This document shows, in pieces, positions 1 to 12,400 of a DNA stretch of 64,000 nt. Source of the DNA: Thermothelomyces thermophilus ATCC 42464 (lineage: Eukaryota > Ascomycota > Sordariomycetes > Sordariales > Chaetomiaceae). Both the position numbers and the translations under genes were made by a program. Below the pieces are notes generated by a model. The model worked only from the letters and a program-made list of their open reading frames with translations, was not told the origin of the DNA and searched no databases. Position 1 is the first letter of the stretch, and the number at the start of each line of letters is the position of its first letter. The DNA lies in the NCBI RefSeq assembly GCF_000226095.1, contig NC_016478.1:3462001-3526000 (forward strand), given 5' to 3'.

Positions 1-760
1 GACAACTTGGGTAAGACATTACCTATTAATTAATTACCTACACACCTCTTTCCCATTTGGTTCTTCCCCCCCTTGGTGCGGTGAGAGACTCTGGTTCACC
101 ATCGCGACCTTGGCTATCCTTGAAGAAAAAGCAACTGGAATAGAGAGGGAAAAAAGAAAGAAAAAAAAAATCGAAGCTAACCACAACCCACAATCCATAT
201 TAATAGGCCACCCTATTTGCCCACTCAGGCCTGCACTAGTTGCCGGCGCCGTGTTTGGAACGGTCTTCTCTGTCGGCTTAACTTTATTCGGTTGCTGGTT
301 CATAGGACGGCCCAGGATCATACGCCTGAGCAATGCCGGGAACAGCCTCTCTGGGCACGCGAGCTGCTGTGGAAATCAAGTTGTTTTCAATTCCGTCACG
401 AGGGGGGCCATCGCCAGGCCCCCAGTCTATGGTTCCTTGGGTAGCGCCGGGTTCGGCGTGGTGTCTCGGAGAACCCATGCCCTCGGAATCTACTGGGAGC
501 CTGGTGCGGTTGGCGGGGGCTTGGTCCTCCACGCCGAGTCGTCTGCAAACGATACGGTAAATTACACTACGGGCGGGGCCGAGTTCTTCAGGATGGCTTG
601 AGTCAACACCCAAGACGCCAGCGTCTCATCACGTCCCGAGACGGCGCATTCTTCATCATCATGCTTCTCTACCGAGCCACAGCAGAGAAATTACACAGAA
701 CTTAATTATATAAACCTAAGTATGGCAGTATTGCTTAAGTGCCTACTCCACATGCTATTA
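1..760. other. Left flank without a supported gene
   Basis: This stretch has normal base composition and lies outside the RIP-affected block that starts at 766. Open frames exist on both strands, the longest being 110-601 on the plus strand with a lysine-rich N-terminus. None shows a recognisable domain, and I see no convincing splice structure. It is the original neighbour of 15084 onward, before the Copia insertion separated them. Confidence 0.5.
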
Positions 761-765
761 CCATA

Positions 766-976
766 TGCCAAACGCAGTAGGAGCTCCGGGAGCATTAAAA
801 GCAGTCTATAGTAGGTAGCTATATAAAGGAGACAGTACCTTATTAAACTATCTATAAAGGAGACAAAACGACTAATATTTATAGACAAAGGAACTGGCCA
901 ATGCGTTAGCAATGACGCCTTATACGTTATAGCACGTATATAGCTAATACTCTTAAAAGCTCTATAGCTTCTGATA
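766..976 (-). repeat. Copia copy 1, 3' LTR
   Basis: 211 bp, homologous along its whole length to 14868-15078 and, in opposite orientation, to 46118-46328. On the minus strand it starts TATCAGAAGC (TG changed to TA) and ends CGTTTGGCA. The differences from the 5' LTR that I could see are all transitions, and most make this copy the more A/T-rich one, as RIP would. Confidence 0.9.
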
Positions 977-1101
977 TACCCCCTAGTTAAAGGCAATAGT
1001 CGTTTAACTACACTTTATAGTAATACTGTTCTTAGTATTATATCCTTTGTCACTCTTACCTCGATAGCTCCTTCAGGGGGCCTGCCTTCTATATTTAGAA
1101 G

Positions 1102-1425
1102 TGTAATGTGCTAGCCTTATGGCAACTGCAGATAAGCGCACAATATTCTATTCGACTACCTTAGGGAGGAAAAAGAGAAAGAACACAAGAGTTATACGGA
1201 GGGGCGCCTTTTAAGTATATACGTTGTAACCTAGGTAGGGCCCGGTTAGGCTCCGGGTCGGGCCCTAACCGGGCCTTGGCCGCGTGTCCACCGGACGAGT
1301 TACGAACGAGCAACGAACGCTCTACGGACCTGTGGGGCGTAGGTAAGTGGGGCAGGGTGGGTCTGTTCTGTGCCTGGGTAAAGCCTGGGCATTGTCTAGC
1401 CCGGGTATAGCCTGGGCCTATAATA
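1102..1425 (-). repeat. Gypsy 3' LTR
   Basis: 324 bp, the same length as the partner at 8000-8323. Its plus-strand ends are TGTAATGTG and CCTATAATA. Differences from the partner are transitions. It contains an unusually G+C-rich core at about 1,230-1,340 that resisted the A/T drift. Confidence 0.92.
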
Positions 1426-1869
1426 TACCCCCCCTCTTTTTTCGCGGTTGCTGGGCCGACCTGCCCTATATCGTGCTTTATATATTAGTCCTATAAGCAG
1501 GCCCTATACCTTCCTTCCTTTGTTGCTATAATAATGTAACTTGCGTATATAATAGTATATTATATATAAATAGGTAGCTATTTAAGTTTAGATAAAACCT
1601 ATACCTCCTTATCTTTATTATTAGAATAATGCGACCTATATATATAGTAGTAAGTTATATATATAATAAGTAGTCTGCCTAGGCCTAGTATACTCCTTTA
1701 TTACCCTCCTCTTATACCTATAAATATACCTTCTTTTTCCCTCCTCCTCTTAATTTTTCCTTATTTATAACTAACTCTCTTCCTCTATACCTTCTAACTA
1801 CCTCTGCCTCCTATAACTATACTTACTACCTATGCCCTTGTTATACCCTTAAGTTCTTTTTTTTTTAAT

Positions 1870-2937
1870 TAGTATCTATCTAATATATTAATAGCTATCG
1901 GTTTACTTAGTAGTAGTAGTAATAGTCGCTACTCTAGTAGTAATAAGAATAAAGATTACTATATAAATTTTTCTCTTACCTATACTAATTTTAGCTATTA
2001 TATATATATATAGGGCATGGACTAATTCCTTATTTTATAGCATAAGAATGCTAACCTCTCCCTTGGTAGGTACGCTATTAAGGGCGACTCCTTTAATAAG
2101 GAATTAGAACTATAGCCTAAGAAGTAGTAATATTACCTATTATATATTAACTAACTTCTAAAAGGCAATAAGGTCAAATACGTCTAGGGTTAGGGCGCCT
2201 CCTATACGACGTGCTACAAGAACTATAGGAGCTATATTTAGGATCTATAGCTCTAGGCTAACAACCCCTACCTACATGTAGGCATCAAGAAAATTGTAGG
2301 TTATTACGATGCTAGCACCGCCCTTGCCTCCCCTGCCTATTATAAGACCGCTAACTAGGGCGCCTGTCACGCCGTCCTGACGCCTAAGTTCTCCGCGCTG
2401 GTGCGTTTGTTCTCTGTGCTCTTCGAGGCTGCCTAGTCTAACTATTCGCCTAGATAGGCTACCTTCGCCCCTGCCCTGGCTGTAAGTTCTCGTCGTTCTA
2501 GTAACGACTTTGCCCTAGTTGCTACTACCGCCGCCCCTAATACCCCTACCTATTGTAGTAATATTGTCTAGCCTACTACTAGCCCTAACCTTACCCTATA
2601 AGCTACTAGGCAGCTTATATACTATATTATAGTATAGAATAATAGTATATTATACTAGATATAGTATATAAATAAGAATATATTAACTTTGGTTAATACT
2701 AATGTTACCCTTGTTATCTATATCTTAGGCACCCTATTGCTTGCCTCTTATGCCTATATAAGTGCCTCTATATGCCCTATACCTATGCCGATCGACTTTA
2801 GCCATTCCTATGCCTACTACTCTTCCTTGCCTGCTAAGCGTATAGTATACCTAGTCCGTAACTACAATAACCCTACCCTTACCACTGTAACTATTGTTTT
2901 AGAGGAGGAGGATAAGGAGGAGGATGTTACAAAGTAA
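1870..2937 (+). pseudogene. Antisense accessory ORF remains inside the Gypsy element
   Basis: On the strand opposite to gag-pol, one plus frame can be followed from about 1,870 to the stop at 2935-2937. The last 82 codons (2689-2937) are fully open and end in an acidic tail, LEEEDKEEDVTK. Upstream, clean runs (for example around 2,270-2,355 and 2,380-2,560) are broken by TAG/TAA at positions that suit Gln or Trp. A segment near 2,200-2,235 reads TTCYKNYRSYI, which would be Cys-rich if Tyr codons arose from Cys by G-to-A. It lies between pol and the 3' LTR and converges on the chromodomain end. The function is unknown. Confidence 0.5.
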
Positions 2938-3149
2938 GCGCGTTATACTCTAGTTAGTGTATTTGTTTTTGTTTTTATAATTAGATTATCTCTATAACGC
3001 GTCTATAATACGTTCGCGACGCGTCTGTAACGTGTCTGCCGCTCGTTTGCCTTAGGTTTGCCTGCCTACGTGTAAATTCTAAATTATTTATTTTTATACC
3101 CTTCCCTACCTCTTGTTTATAACTAGTCTATTATTGTAATATATGTCTC

Positions 3150-6100
3150 CCTATTCCTATTTAAACGTATTAAGTGCCTTAGTATTTTCTAGATTTTCTA
3201 ATAGTTCTTAAGTTAGGGTATTATATCCCTTCTATTTTACTAATATATTATATCGGTTTCCTCTCCCCCTTACGTTTCTAGCTATAAGGATCGCTTCTAC
3301 TTTATATTTTTCCTATAGTAGTCCTTCCTAGGAGAGTTCTAATACTAGGTCTAGTTAGAAATCTGATATATATTATAAAGGTAATAGGTTAGATATAGTA
3401 CGCTTGACAAGATCAATATAGAAGGTAGGGTAGAGGCCCTAGGGAACATTTAGAGTCACTATTAGTAATGTCGGTACCGTGATTACCTTATACTTAGCGT
3501 TAACCTAATCGAGTTTACAGCTAGGGCGATTAGTTTTAATATTATATAAGGATAGCTATACTTTATCCCCTACCTTAAATCTCTTAGCTAGGCGTCGAGA
3601 ACGATTAGCGTTTTTTTGCTAGCGCTACTATATATACACGATGGCGGCCTAGATCCATTCTATACCTTCTCTTAGGTAGTATAAGAAATTAGTAGCTCTT
3701 CCTTGTAAGGTCGAGGCAGGAGCGTCTAATAGGTCGATGAACTATATTAGGCTTATATTATAACTATAGAGGAGGTAGCTTACGCTTGTCCTAGTTACTA
3801 TCGAGTCACGGTTATTAATTGTAAGCTAGTATATAGGTAGATGTTTAGGCTAGTCATACTATATAAAGGAAACTATAGTCTATAGGATAGTCTATACCTC
3901 CTAATTTACACGTTCTGTGCCTCTATCTATCTATAGATAATAGGCTATTAATAGTAGCTGCTCGATCCCAACAGTCTTATAGAAAGTGGTCTAAAACTGG
4001 CTAAGCTAGTCCGAACCGTGATTAGTGATAATTTGTATCGGAAATCTGTAAAACCGCCATTATACATCCTAGAACCGGAGCGCGCACGCCTCGGCTCCTA
4101 TCGAGGATATAGCTTCGAGTTAGACGTACTTTGACAGCTGGTCGGTGATTACTATAAGGTACCGGGGAGAATTCTTGTCTTGTGCAGGGAGATCGACCAT
4201 AAAATCGATAGAAATCTATTTCTAGAAGCGGTTGGTGATAGGTAGGGGCTAGAGGAGTCCTTGTTATAGTTAACGCGAAACCTTAGCCTTCTAATATATA
4301 TAATAGTTCCTTGTAAATCTCTTTACGTCTAGAGATATAAAGTCCTAGTAATAGTCCTATTAGAGTATTTTAAATAACCTATTCCTCCCTAGATAGCCTA
4401 ATATAAGGGAGTTATAGATACATTAAAGGATAGTAGTAGTAAGTAGTTCCTATATAGGGAGCTAAAGTCTACCCTAGAACTAGAAAGCACCCTACGTATT
4501 AAGGGAGTAGTCCATAATCTAGGTCTATACTATATTTGCTTCCTTTAGAAATTTTCAGGCCCTATCCTAGATAGCCTAGAGCTAGTATATATAATGTTTA
4601 TCCTTGACAACTCCCTTATCTTATAAGGCTACTAGCTATTTGTCTATAAAAATGGTGCTCCCCTTTGGTAGGTAGGATGCTTTAGATGACATCGAGGAAT
4701 CTGTTATATTTATCTAGATAGTAGGGAGAAGTTATACTATACGTTATACGTCTTCGGGAAAGTCTTGTTTACGACAGGACAGGGCGTTAGGGCGGGATAC
4801 TTACGACCTAGGTCGGTAATAGAGCTTAAAGTGGAAGAGGGAGAGTATCTTAGCCTAGCGAGCTTGTTACTTATTGATTAAACGAGGCTAGGAAAAGTAT
4901 TTAAGGTTTTTATAGTTAGTTAAGATCTAAAAGGGAGCTATAATACTATAGAGCTTGGCTAACTAGGCCTTTAGGTACAAGATAATTATAAGTAACTCCT
5001 TATTATAGATTATATAGTTCTATTTAGCCAGGGTTAGTTTTATAGAGTGGTAGGCTATAAGGTATAGAACCCTATCTTCTTCCTACTAGGATAGGCACCT
5101 TCCTAGCGCTATCCTAGAGTAATCTGCCTTAAGTACCGTCTCCCATTTAGGGTCCTATTATACGAGGATAGGTTCTAATATAAAGGCTATCTTAAAGGCG
5201 TCGAAGGCCTTCTGTTCCTTAATCTCTTACTGGAATGGGGTATTCTTATAGGTTAACTATATTAAGGGTTCTATCAGCCTGGAAAAGTTAGGGATAAAGT
5301 CTTAATAGAAATTAGCAAATCCTAGGAAGCTTTATACTCCCTAAACCTTCTATAGTACCTCCTACTTACAGATAGTAGCTAGCTTTTCAGGGTCTAGACA
5401 GACCTAGGCCCCTACCTTTATAATATAGCTAAGGTATTTGACTTCTTTTATAGTAAACGCGTACTTCTTAAGGTCTAGTATAAGTCTTACTTTTTATAAC
5501 TCTTAGAATATATCCTTTACTTACCTTATATAATCTTTCCTACTACCCGAAGTATAAACTAAGATATTATTAAGATATACCGTTATAAAGTCTCTAAGCA
5601 TTAGACCAAGAGCGTTATTAATATATTATTAGAAGATTACAGGTATACCTATAAGTCTAAAGGGATAGATAAGCCACTTAAAGAGGCCAAACCAGGTCTA
5701 GAATGCTATCAAATGTTCGTAGCCCTCTATAATCCGGATATAGTAGAAGGCTGCCTAGATATCTAACTTTATAAACCACTTAGCTCCGGCTAGGGAGCGA
5801 AGCGTTTCCTTAATAAGCAGGAGGGGGTATCGGTCTTACCTTATAATCTTGTTTAGCGCTTGATAGTTAATATAGAACCTTTAACCTCTATCTGCTTTCT
5901 TTACTAAGAGGATAGGGGCAGCGGCCGAAGAGAAGCTAGCTTAGATCTATCCCTTATCTAGTAAGTTAACGACTTGCTTTTGGACTTCTAATAAATGATC
6001 CTATAGCATGTTGTAGAGAGGTCCCTAAGGGAGTTTAAGGATCTTTCTGTCTAGGCCCTCCTTTAATTTGATGTAATGATTGGCCGCGCTATAATATGGG

Positions 6101-7943
6101 GGAAGTCTGCTAGCTTTCTCCTTGTTAAAGAGGTCGGCAAAGTTACGAAGTTCGTCTAGTAAGGTAACCTCTGACTCTATACTAGGCCCTAGTTAGGTAC
6201 CCCTATTCCCTATATTTTCTCTGTCAAATTGGTATCTTGATTCTAGAATAGTTATTATTTCCTAGATACTAGTAACTAGGAAGGTGTCGGAAGTCTTCTT
6301 TTTCTATACCCTTTAAACTATGCTTATAAAGACTATACCTATAATTTGGGAGATTCCTATCTATCTTATTTATAAAGAGATCTTATAGATAAGTAATCCT
6401 AGTTATATCCTGATTTTAAGAATGCCTATATATATATCTAATCTAACCTCCTAGTATTTTATCTATAGAAGACCTAGTATAATGTTATATACAAGTCCTA
6501 GGACTATATAAAACGCGGCCTAACTCTCCTAGCCATCGATATCTATCGTAATACAGGCTATCCAAGTAATCTTCTAGTCCTGTTATAGCCTAGTTATAGT
6601 CCTAAGGGTATATATAGTAGGCAAACTAATCTACTCGATTCCGAGCTTCTAGTACATTCTCTTGCTAATAATACTATAGCTAGAATATCTATTATCTACT
6701 TAAGTATTTATAAAGCCGGTAGAGTTAAGGAAGATTAGAATGAGAAAAGGAAGTCTATCCATTCTTTTACTAATCTCTATAAACTCGTCTTCTAGGTGGT
6801 CGTAGTCTTCTAGCCCCCTCGTAAGACTTTGCTTAGGGGCTACTCTTTTCCCTACTTACCGTCTTCTTCGTTAGACAGGTCGTCGTCTTCCTTCTAATCC
6901 TTAGCCTCTAAGGCATTAATATCAGTTCTTGGCTAGTTCTACTATACCGGCCTTAAAGTAGAGGCAAAGTGACACTTAGTAATAAAGTGACCTTTCTACC
7001 TATACTAGATATATACTCTAGCTACCTATCGGGCTATACGTACTTCTAGACTAACCTATTTCGCCTATAGGGCATTACCTTTACGTTTTCCTGCCCTGTC
7101 CTTATTAGGTCCCTTCCTCTATAGGTTAGTATATAATAAGTTAATTCCAGTTATCGGTATATCTCCTTCTATATCCTTCTCTCTCTACAGTTCGGGTATT
7201 GCCTACTACCTCTATATCTACTAATACTTGTCACTAAGCTAAAGAGCCTTAAGATCTATAGCAATTTTATAATATTTCTCGACCGCCATTATATAATTAT
7301 CCTAGGGAATCCCTCGTCTGACCGCTATATATTTAAGTTTCAGAGAGAGATATTATTATAATTTGATTAGGCGTAGCTCGTTACTCTAAAGGAGACTACC
7401 TGCCTTCGATAGCTTGGCCTTAAACCGAACAATAAAGGTAGTAAACGGTTCATTATCTCTCTATCAAAGGAATTCTAGTTCTAATAGAGCTACTATCTTC
7501 TTATAAGGGTTAGAGAAGATGCTCTCGAGATATTAAAGGAACTTAGTTAGGTTATACCTAACTTTTAGGCCTATAGATTTATAGTAGGCCGTAACCCGAG
7601 TCTATACCTAGCATATAAGGTTTCCCTAGATAAAGACCTATTAGTTATAATTAAAGCTAATAAAATCTCTATTAGCTATAAGGATATATTCTATTATACT
7701 CTTCTATACTATAAAGAGTTCCTTTTTACCGTCGAAAGGTTAACTAGTTAGGAGACGCTTCTACTATAGCTGCTAAGCTTTAAGGGGCACCCTAGCCGAC
7801 TTAGGGGTTAGGATAGGTTAGGTTTAGGATGCTTAGAGAGTATCGATCGTCACGTTCTACTGTTCTACTACTACTTAAAGGGAGTAGACAAGCTCCTATA
7901 ATTCCGCTAAGCCCAAGGGCCTATATGCCATTGAATCCGTCAT
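3150..7943 (-). pseudogene. Gypsy gag-pol-chromodomain remains
   Basis: Read on the minus strand from a likely gag ATG at 7943. A CCHC zinc-knuckle remnant ending KGHFITKC lies near 6,970-7,010. The RT active site reads VYLNNILV at about 5,560-5,590 (YLDD with Asp to Asn by RIP). RNase H and integrase follow toward 3,700. At about 3,170-3,320 is a chromodomain, recognisable from VEAIL, RYNILVK and an aromatic-rich end. The chromodomain places the element among the chromoviruses, whose integrases use it to target heterochromatin. Stop codons of the RIP type are dense throughout. Confidence 0.85.
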
Positions 7944-7999
7944 GACTACATTATTAATAACTCCCTTAGGGAGTTACTACCAGTAGAAGGTAGTCAAAA

Positions 8000-8323
8000 T
8001 GTAATGTACTAGCCTTATAGCAACTATAGATAAGCGTATAATATTCTATTTAACTACCTTAGGGAGGAAAAAGAGAAAGAATATAAGAGTTGTACAGAGG
8101 GGCGCCTTTTAAGTATATACGTTGTAACCTAGGTAGGGCCCGGTTAGGCTCCGGGTTGGGCCCTAACTGGGCCTTGGCCGCGTGTCTACCGGACGAGTTA
8201 CGAACGAGCAACAAACGCTCTACGGACCTGTGGGGCGTGGGTGAGTAGGGTAGGGTAGGTCTGTTCTGTGCCTGGGTAAAGCCTGGGCATTGTCTAGCCC
8301 GGGTGTAGCCTAGGCCTATAATA
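8000..8323 (-). repeat. Gypsy 5' LTR
   Basis: 324 bp. Its plus-strand ends are TGTAATGTA and CCTATAATA, and it is followed at once by the target duplication AGAAG (8324-8328). On the element's own strand it precedes gag, whose likely ATG is at 7943-7941. Confidence 0.92.
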
Positions 8324-8328
8324 AGAAG

Positions 8329-9374
8329 TCTAAAAGAGTCGAGTATAATAGAGCGATTCCTTTAAAGCTATAGATTAAATATAGCTATTATAGTCGTAGT
8401 ATTAATAGTATTATTAGTTTTAATTGTAATAATAATAAGATAATACCTCTTATGCTTGAATAAATAGATGACTTGTCGGGTATGCTTGTTATAAGTACTA
8501 TAACTGCTAGTAGGTCGACTCTTGCTTCTATAATACCTCGAAAGTATAAGCACGCTAAAGCTTCTAAACTAGCTTCTAAACTATAAGTGTTTCTATTATT
8601 TCCATTTGATTGATTTTATACCGGTTTTGTGGTTTTCTAGCGATTCTAGTGATTTAAGCGGGTTCGTGTAGTTTAGTTTCTTCTGGTTGATTTAATAGCG
8701 ACTCTATTATAGTTTCTAGCGCTCTACTAGTCACGTCTAGATCATTTAGGCTAACTAAATATAGCGATATCGAAGCTAGTAAGCTTTATAAGGTGCCCTA
8801 TAGAATATATATATAGTTAGCTTTAGTAGGATGTTCTTTCGGCAAATGTCGCGATCATTCTAGTACTAGCTCCTACTACTACTATTATACCTATAGTTCC
8901 TATAAGTATAAGAAGATATACGCTAATTGCCTATATATCTAATAGCTTTTATAATACCTATACCAACTATATTAGTAGTCCTACTTCTTACGTTAGGTCG
9001 GCAAAGAATTTGACAAAGGCCCTATTAGATAGAGCTAAGGCTTCTATAAGTCTCTAGATCCTAAACCTCTACCCCTAACGTATAGGCAAATCGCTAATAG
9101 TTATATATGGGATCTTAAGAAGTTATATATAGTCCTTTAGAGTGACTTAAAACGCGCTAGTGTAGACGATACAGAGGAGTACAAGCTTAATAAGGCTAAA
9201 CTCGTACGTTTTACAAAGATCGCCTACTCTATATACGACATCTTCTACTAGTTAGCTAAGATTAAGGAGGCTCGTAATACTCGCGTTAGCACATCTGATA
9301 ACACGTCAGGCGCTATATTGTCGCCTAGCCAAGATAAAGGCAAAGGCAAGGCTATTAATCTCGGCGACGGCTAA
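8329..9374 (+). pseudogene. Antisense accessory ORF remains inside Copia copy 1
   Basis: On the strand opposite to Copia gag-pol, one frame runs from the Gypsy insertion point to the stop at 9372-9374. Its in-frame stops are mostly TAA/TAG where Gln or Trp would fit. The clean part (about 9,055-9,371) reads with normal composition, includes the motif KLVRFTKIAY, and ends in a lysine/glycine-rich tail, KGKGKAINLGDG. Near 8,480-8,520 there is a small Cys/Tyr cluster (ACYKYYNC), possibly once cysteine-rich. The frame can be followed leftward across the Gypsy insertion into 1,020-1,101. I do not recognise the family. It converges on the end of pol, leaving only about 65 bp between them. Confidence 0.5.
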
Positions 9375-9439
9375 TAGTAGTAGATAAGGAGTATTAGGCG
9401 GTATTTTAGTTAACGAATTTGACTTATTTTCTACCCCCT

Positions 9440-12400
9440 AGTTATATAAGCCTGTGACTAACATCTTAAAGATTAAGGAGAGCCCTCTAGCGCTTAAAGG
9501 CTTACCAGCTAAGTTATTTAGTAAGCCTATCTACTAGCATCTAACTAGTTAATAGATATATAGCTTTAAACGTTCCTTTCGCCGCTTCCTAGTATAACCA
9601 TATATTATAGATATCTATATACTATAGGCAAGTATTAATACATTCGTTCTTGGCTATTACTAGTCAAATAGTTTACTAATTGTTATAATAGATGTTCTAG
9701 GGTTCCCCGAGCTTAAGATCGATATCTGTAAATAGCCTTTTAAGTACTATAGCCTCTCTTGCTATAAGGGAGAGCGTTAGAAGTTCTACTTTAGTACTTG
9801 ACGTTATAATAGTATCCTAGTACGACGCCTTTTACGTAATAGGACCTCCGAATGGGAAGAAAATATATCTCTATAACGAATACCGTGTATCTAGATCATC
9901 TACGTATAACGCGTCCCTAGCGATTATAAGCGTTAACCTATCTAGCGCTCGCTTACCTTTATATTAGATTGACAGGCAAGGGCTCCTAAATAGATATCTT
10001 ACTACTTACCGTGCCTCTGACAAGTGGTCTGGTCCTAGGTTAGTTAGGTATTAAGAGAGTACTAAATAGGCATATATAACATCTAGACATAGTATAACTA
10101 TATAGTATAGGATCGATCCGACAAGCTTCTAATACTCTTTAATCTATATATTAGTAACGCTCCCTTTAAACTTCTTAAGTTCTTTATAGCTTAAGGGAGT
10201 TAGCTTATATATACTAGGCACGTTTAGTCTATATCTTCTTACTACCTTTCTAATATATTAGTTATAGACTAACCATATCTTATACGTAGGTCAGTCTTGA
10301 ATCACCCTAATACTAAGGAACTAACTGACATTACCCTGCTCGTAGACGTCGTATCAAGCTTTAATTCTTTCTATCACCCGCTCGGCCGCTATAGCGTTAC
10401 TTTTATAAAAGAAGACCAAGAAGTTATTGATATAGAAGATCAGGATAACTTGTTTGTCATAGCTTAGGAAGAGGCACTTCTCTTCGCCTAATAGTTCTAT
10501 ACCTAGATCTGACAACATTTTATAGAACTCTTTATACTATAAGAGTAACAAGTCTCTTAAGCCGTATAGAGCTCTTTATAACTCTATACATTTCCCTAGC
10601 TACTTGAATCCTTCTAGCAATTCGTAGACGATAGGATCGTCTTCCGGTCGTTCGGCATTAAGGAACACTTATACTACATTAAACTGCTTGACTTCCAAGT
10701 CGAAATACGTAGTAATCGCTATTATTATATAAAACGACTACGCTACTAGAGTAGCTATATATGTACTTTCCACTAAGCTAATATCTCATAGATCTCCTTA
10801 TATATAGATCCTTACCTTATACTTCTCTAAGAAACCGTTCTTATTAAACTTATATATAAAGACCTATTTTAATGGTATAGGTTACGCTTTTGCCTACTTA
10901 TGTAGTACGATCTTTTACGTTCCCCTGCTCTCTAAGTTACGTATCTCCTCACAAGCTATATCTCTAAACTATTGTCCTAACAAGTAATTATATAGGTCTC
11001 GCTAGTTAGTAGGAACACGGATAAGATCGTTAATATACTAACGTAGCTTATTTAAGGCTACTTTAAGATATATAGCATCCTTCTATCGTATAGTGGTGGT
11101 AAATACTATATATACCGTTCGAATGCTCTAATCTTCTAAGTAAGCTTCCTATTAATTAGGTAGGTAAGTCTTATAGAACTGTCGCTAGAGTTCCTTTATT
11201 ACGTAGATAAAGGAGTAGTAGTAATTGACCTTCTCCTTATTTTATAGCCTTTCGCTTGACTAGATAGGGTCCCTAGGCTTACAAGCCCTCCTCCTACCTC
11301 TGCCTCTCCTTGTAGGAGGTTACTAAGTAGCTTTTCCTTCGTTTCTACCTTCTATAGGATATATTAGCTAATCCGGACTTCGCTTAACGCTCTACTCCTC
11401 TAGCCTAGCTAGGTACGATATATCGGTAGTACCGTCCCTAGCTTCTAGCTCTTCTATCTACTCGTTATATACACTAGATTCTTTTATAGAAGGTATTCCT
11501 CTGTTAGATTCGATAGCTTCCCTACTTTCCTTAGCGTCTAGTTAACTAGCTAGCGACTAGGAAGGCCCTAATTTAAACCCTCTTACTTCCTAGTAGATAT
11601 CCCCTTTACTAGCCGGCATAGGGCAAGTTACCAAGGGCTTAGGCATATATTTAGGGGTCAAGAGTCCTCTAAAGCTCTCTATCCATTTGGTAAGTTTATC
11701 TATTACTTATATCTCTACTATAAGAGTCTCTAGAACTAATTATTTACTTATAGGCTACGTATTAGAGAGCTCCCTTACCCCTAAGTCTTGACCTTATTAG
11801 AGAGGTTAGCCTATCGCCAGACTCTCTTATAATAGAGGTAGCCAAGCTACTATAATAGAGTCTTCTACTAGTTGTTAGGTCTATTATAACGCTTCCTAGA
11901 GAAAGTTGGTATCCTAGGAATTTTTGCTAAGATTGAATTAATTGACTTCCTAGCTTATTACTACTAGCAACGACTCTATTGGCTACTCTTTACCTAGATA
12001 GTGGAAAGTCTTCTTATTAAAGCGAACGTTACAAGTTATAATGACCCTATCGAGCTTAGGTATCTAAATATAATGGATATTAGATACGTAATATCTTATA
12101 AGATACCCTATTAGCCTATATAGTAGTATCTTAAAGTCCTTTATATGCTACTTAGCTTCCTTATCCTTATAGAGGATATATACCTAGTATCTATATATAA
12201 AGATGCTACTCTAATCTAGGTATAAGTCGCTAGTTAACGTAATTATCAAGCTAGGTTTATACTAGCGAAAATACTATCTAAACTAGCTATAGAGCACTTT
12301 GTTAGGAGTTCCAAATAAGTAAGTACGGCTTAGGCTTATCGCGTATAAGTACGCTACCGCTTATACGCTTTCTAACTAGAGCTTTATGGATAGATTTATA

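Larger units (their letters stand above)
1102..8323 (-). mobile_element. RIP-degraded chromovirus-type Gypsy retrotransposon nested in Copia
   Basis: A complete 7222-bp element read leftward. Its 324-bp LTRs lie at 1102-1425 and 8000-8323, flanked by the 5-bp duplication AGAAG at 1097-1101 and 8324-8328. A polypurine tract, seen as a C/T-rich stretch on the plus strand at 1426-1442, adjoins the 3' LTR, which fixes the orientation. The minus strand carries gag, protease, RT, RNase H, integrase and a terminal chromodomain, in Gypsy order. The terminal TG of the LTR has become TA. The element sits inside the antisense ORF of the host Copia. It is inactive because of numerous stop codons. Confidence 0.92.

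Noticed and set aside
110-601. 163-codon plus frame near the left end
   Set aside because: Lysine-rich start and mixed composition without a domain. Overlapping minus frames are equally plausible, so no gene was called.
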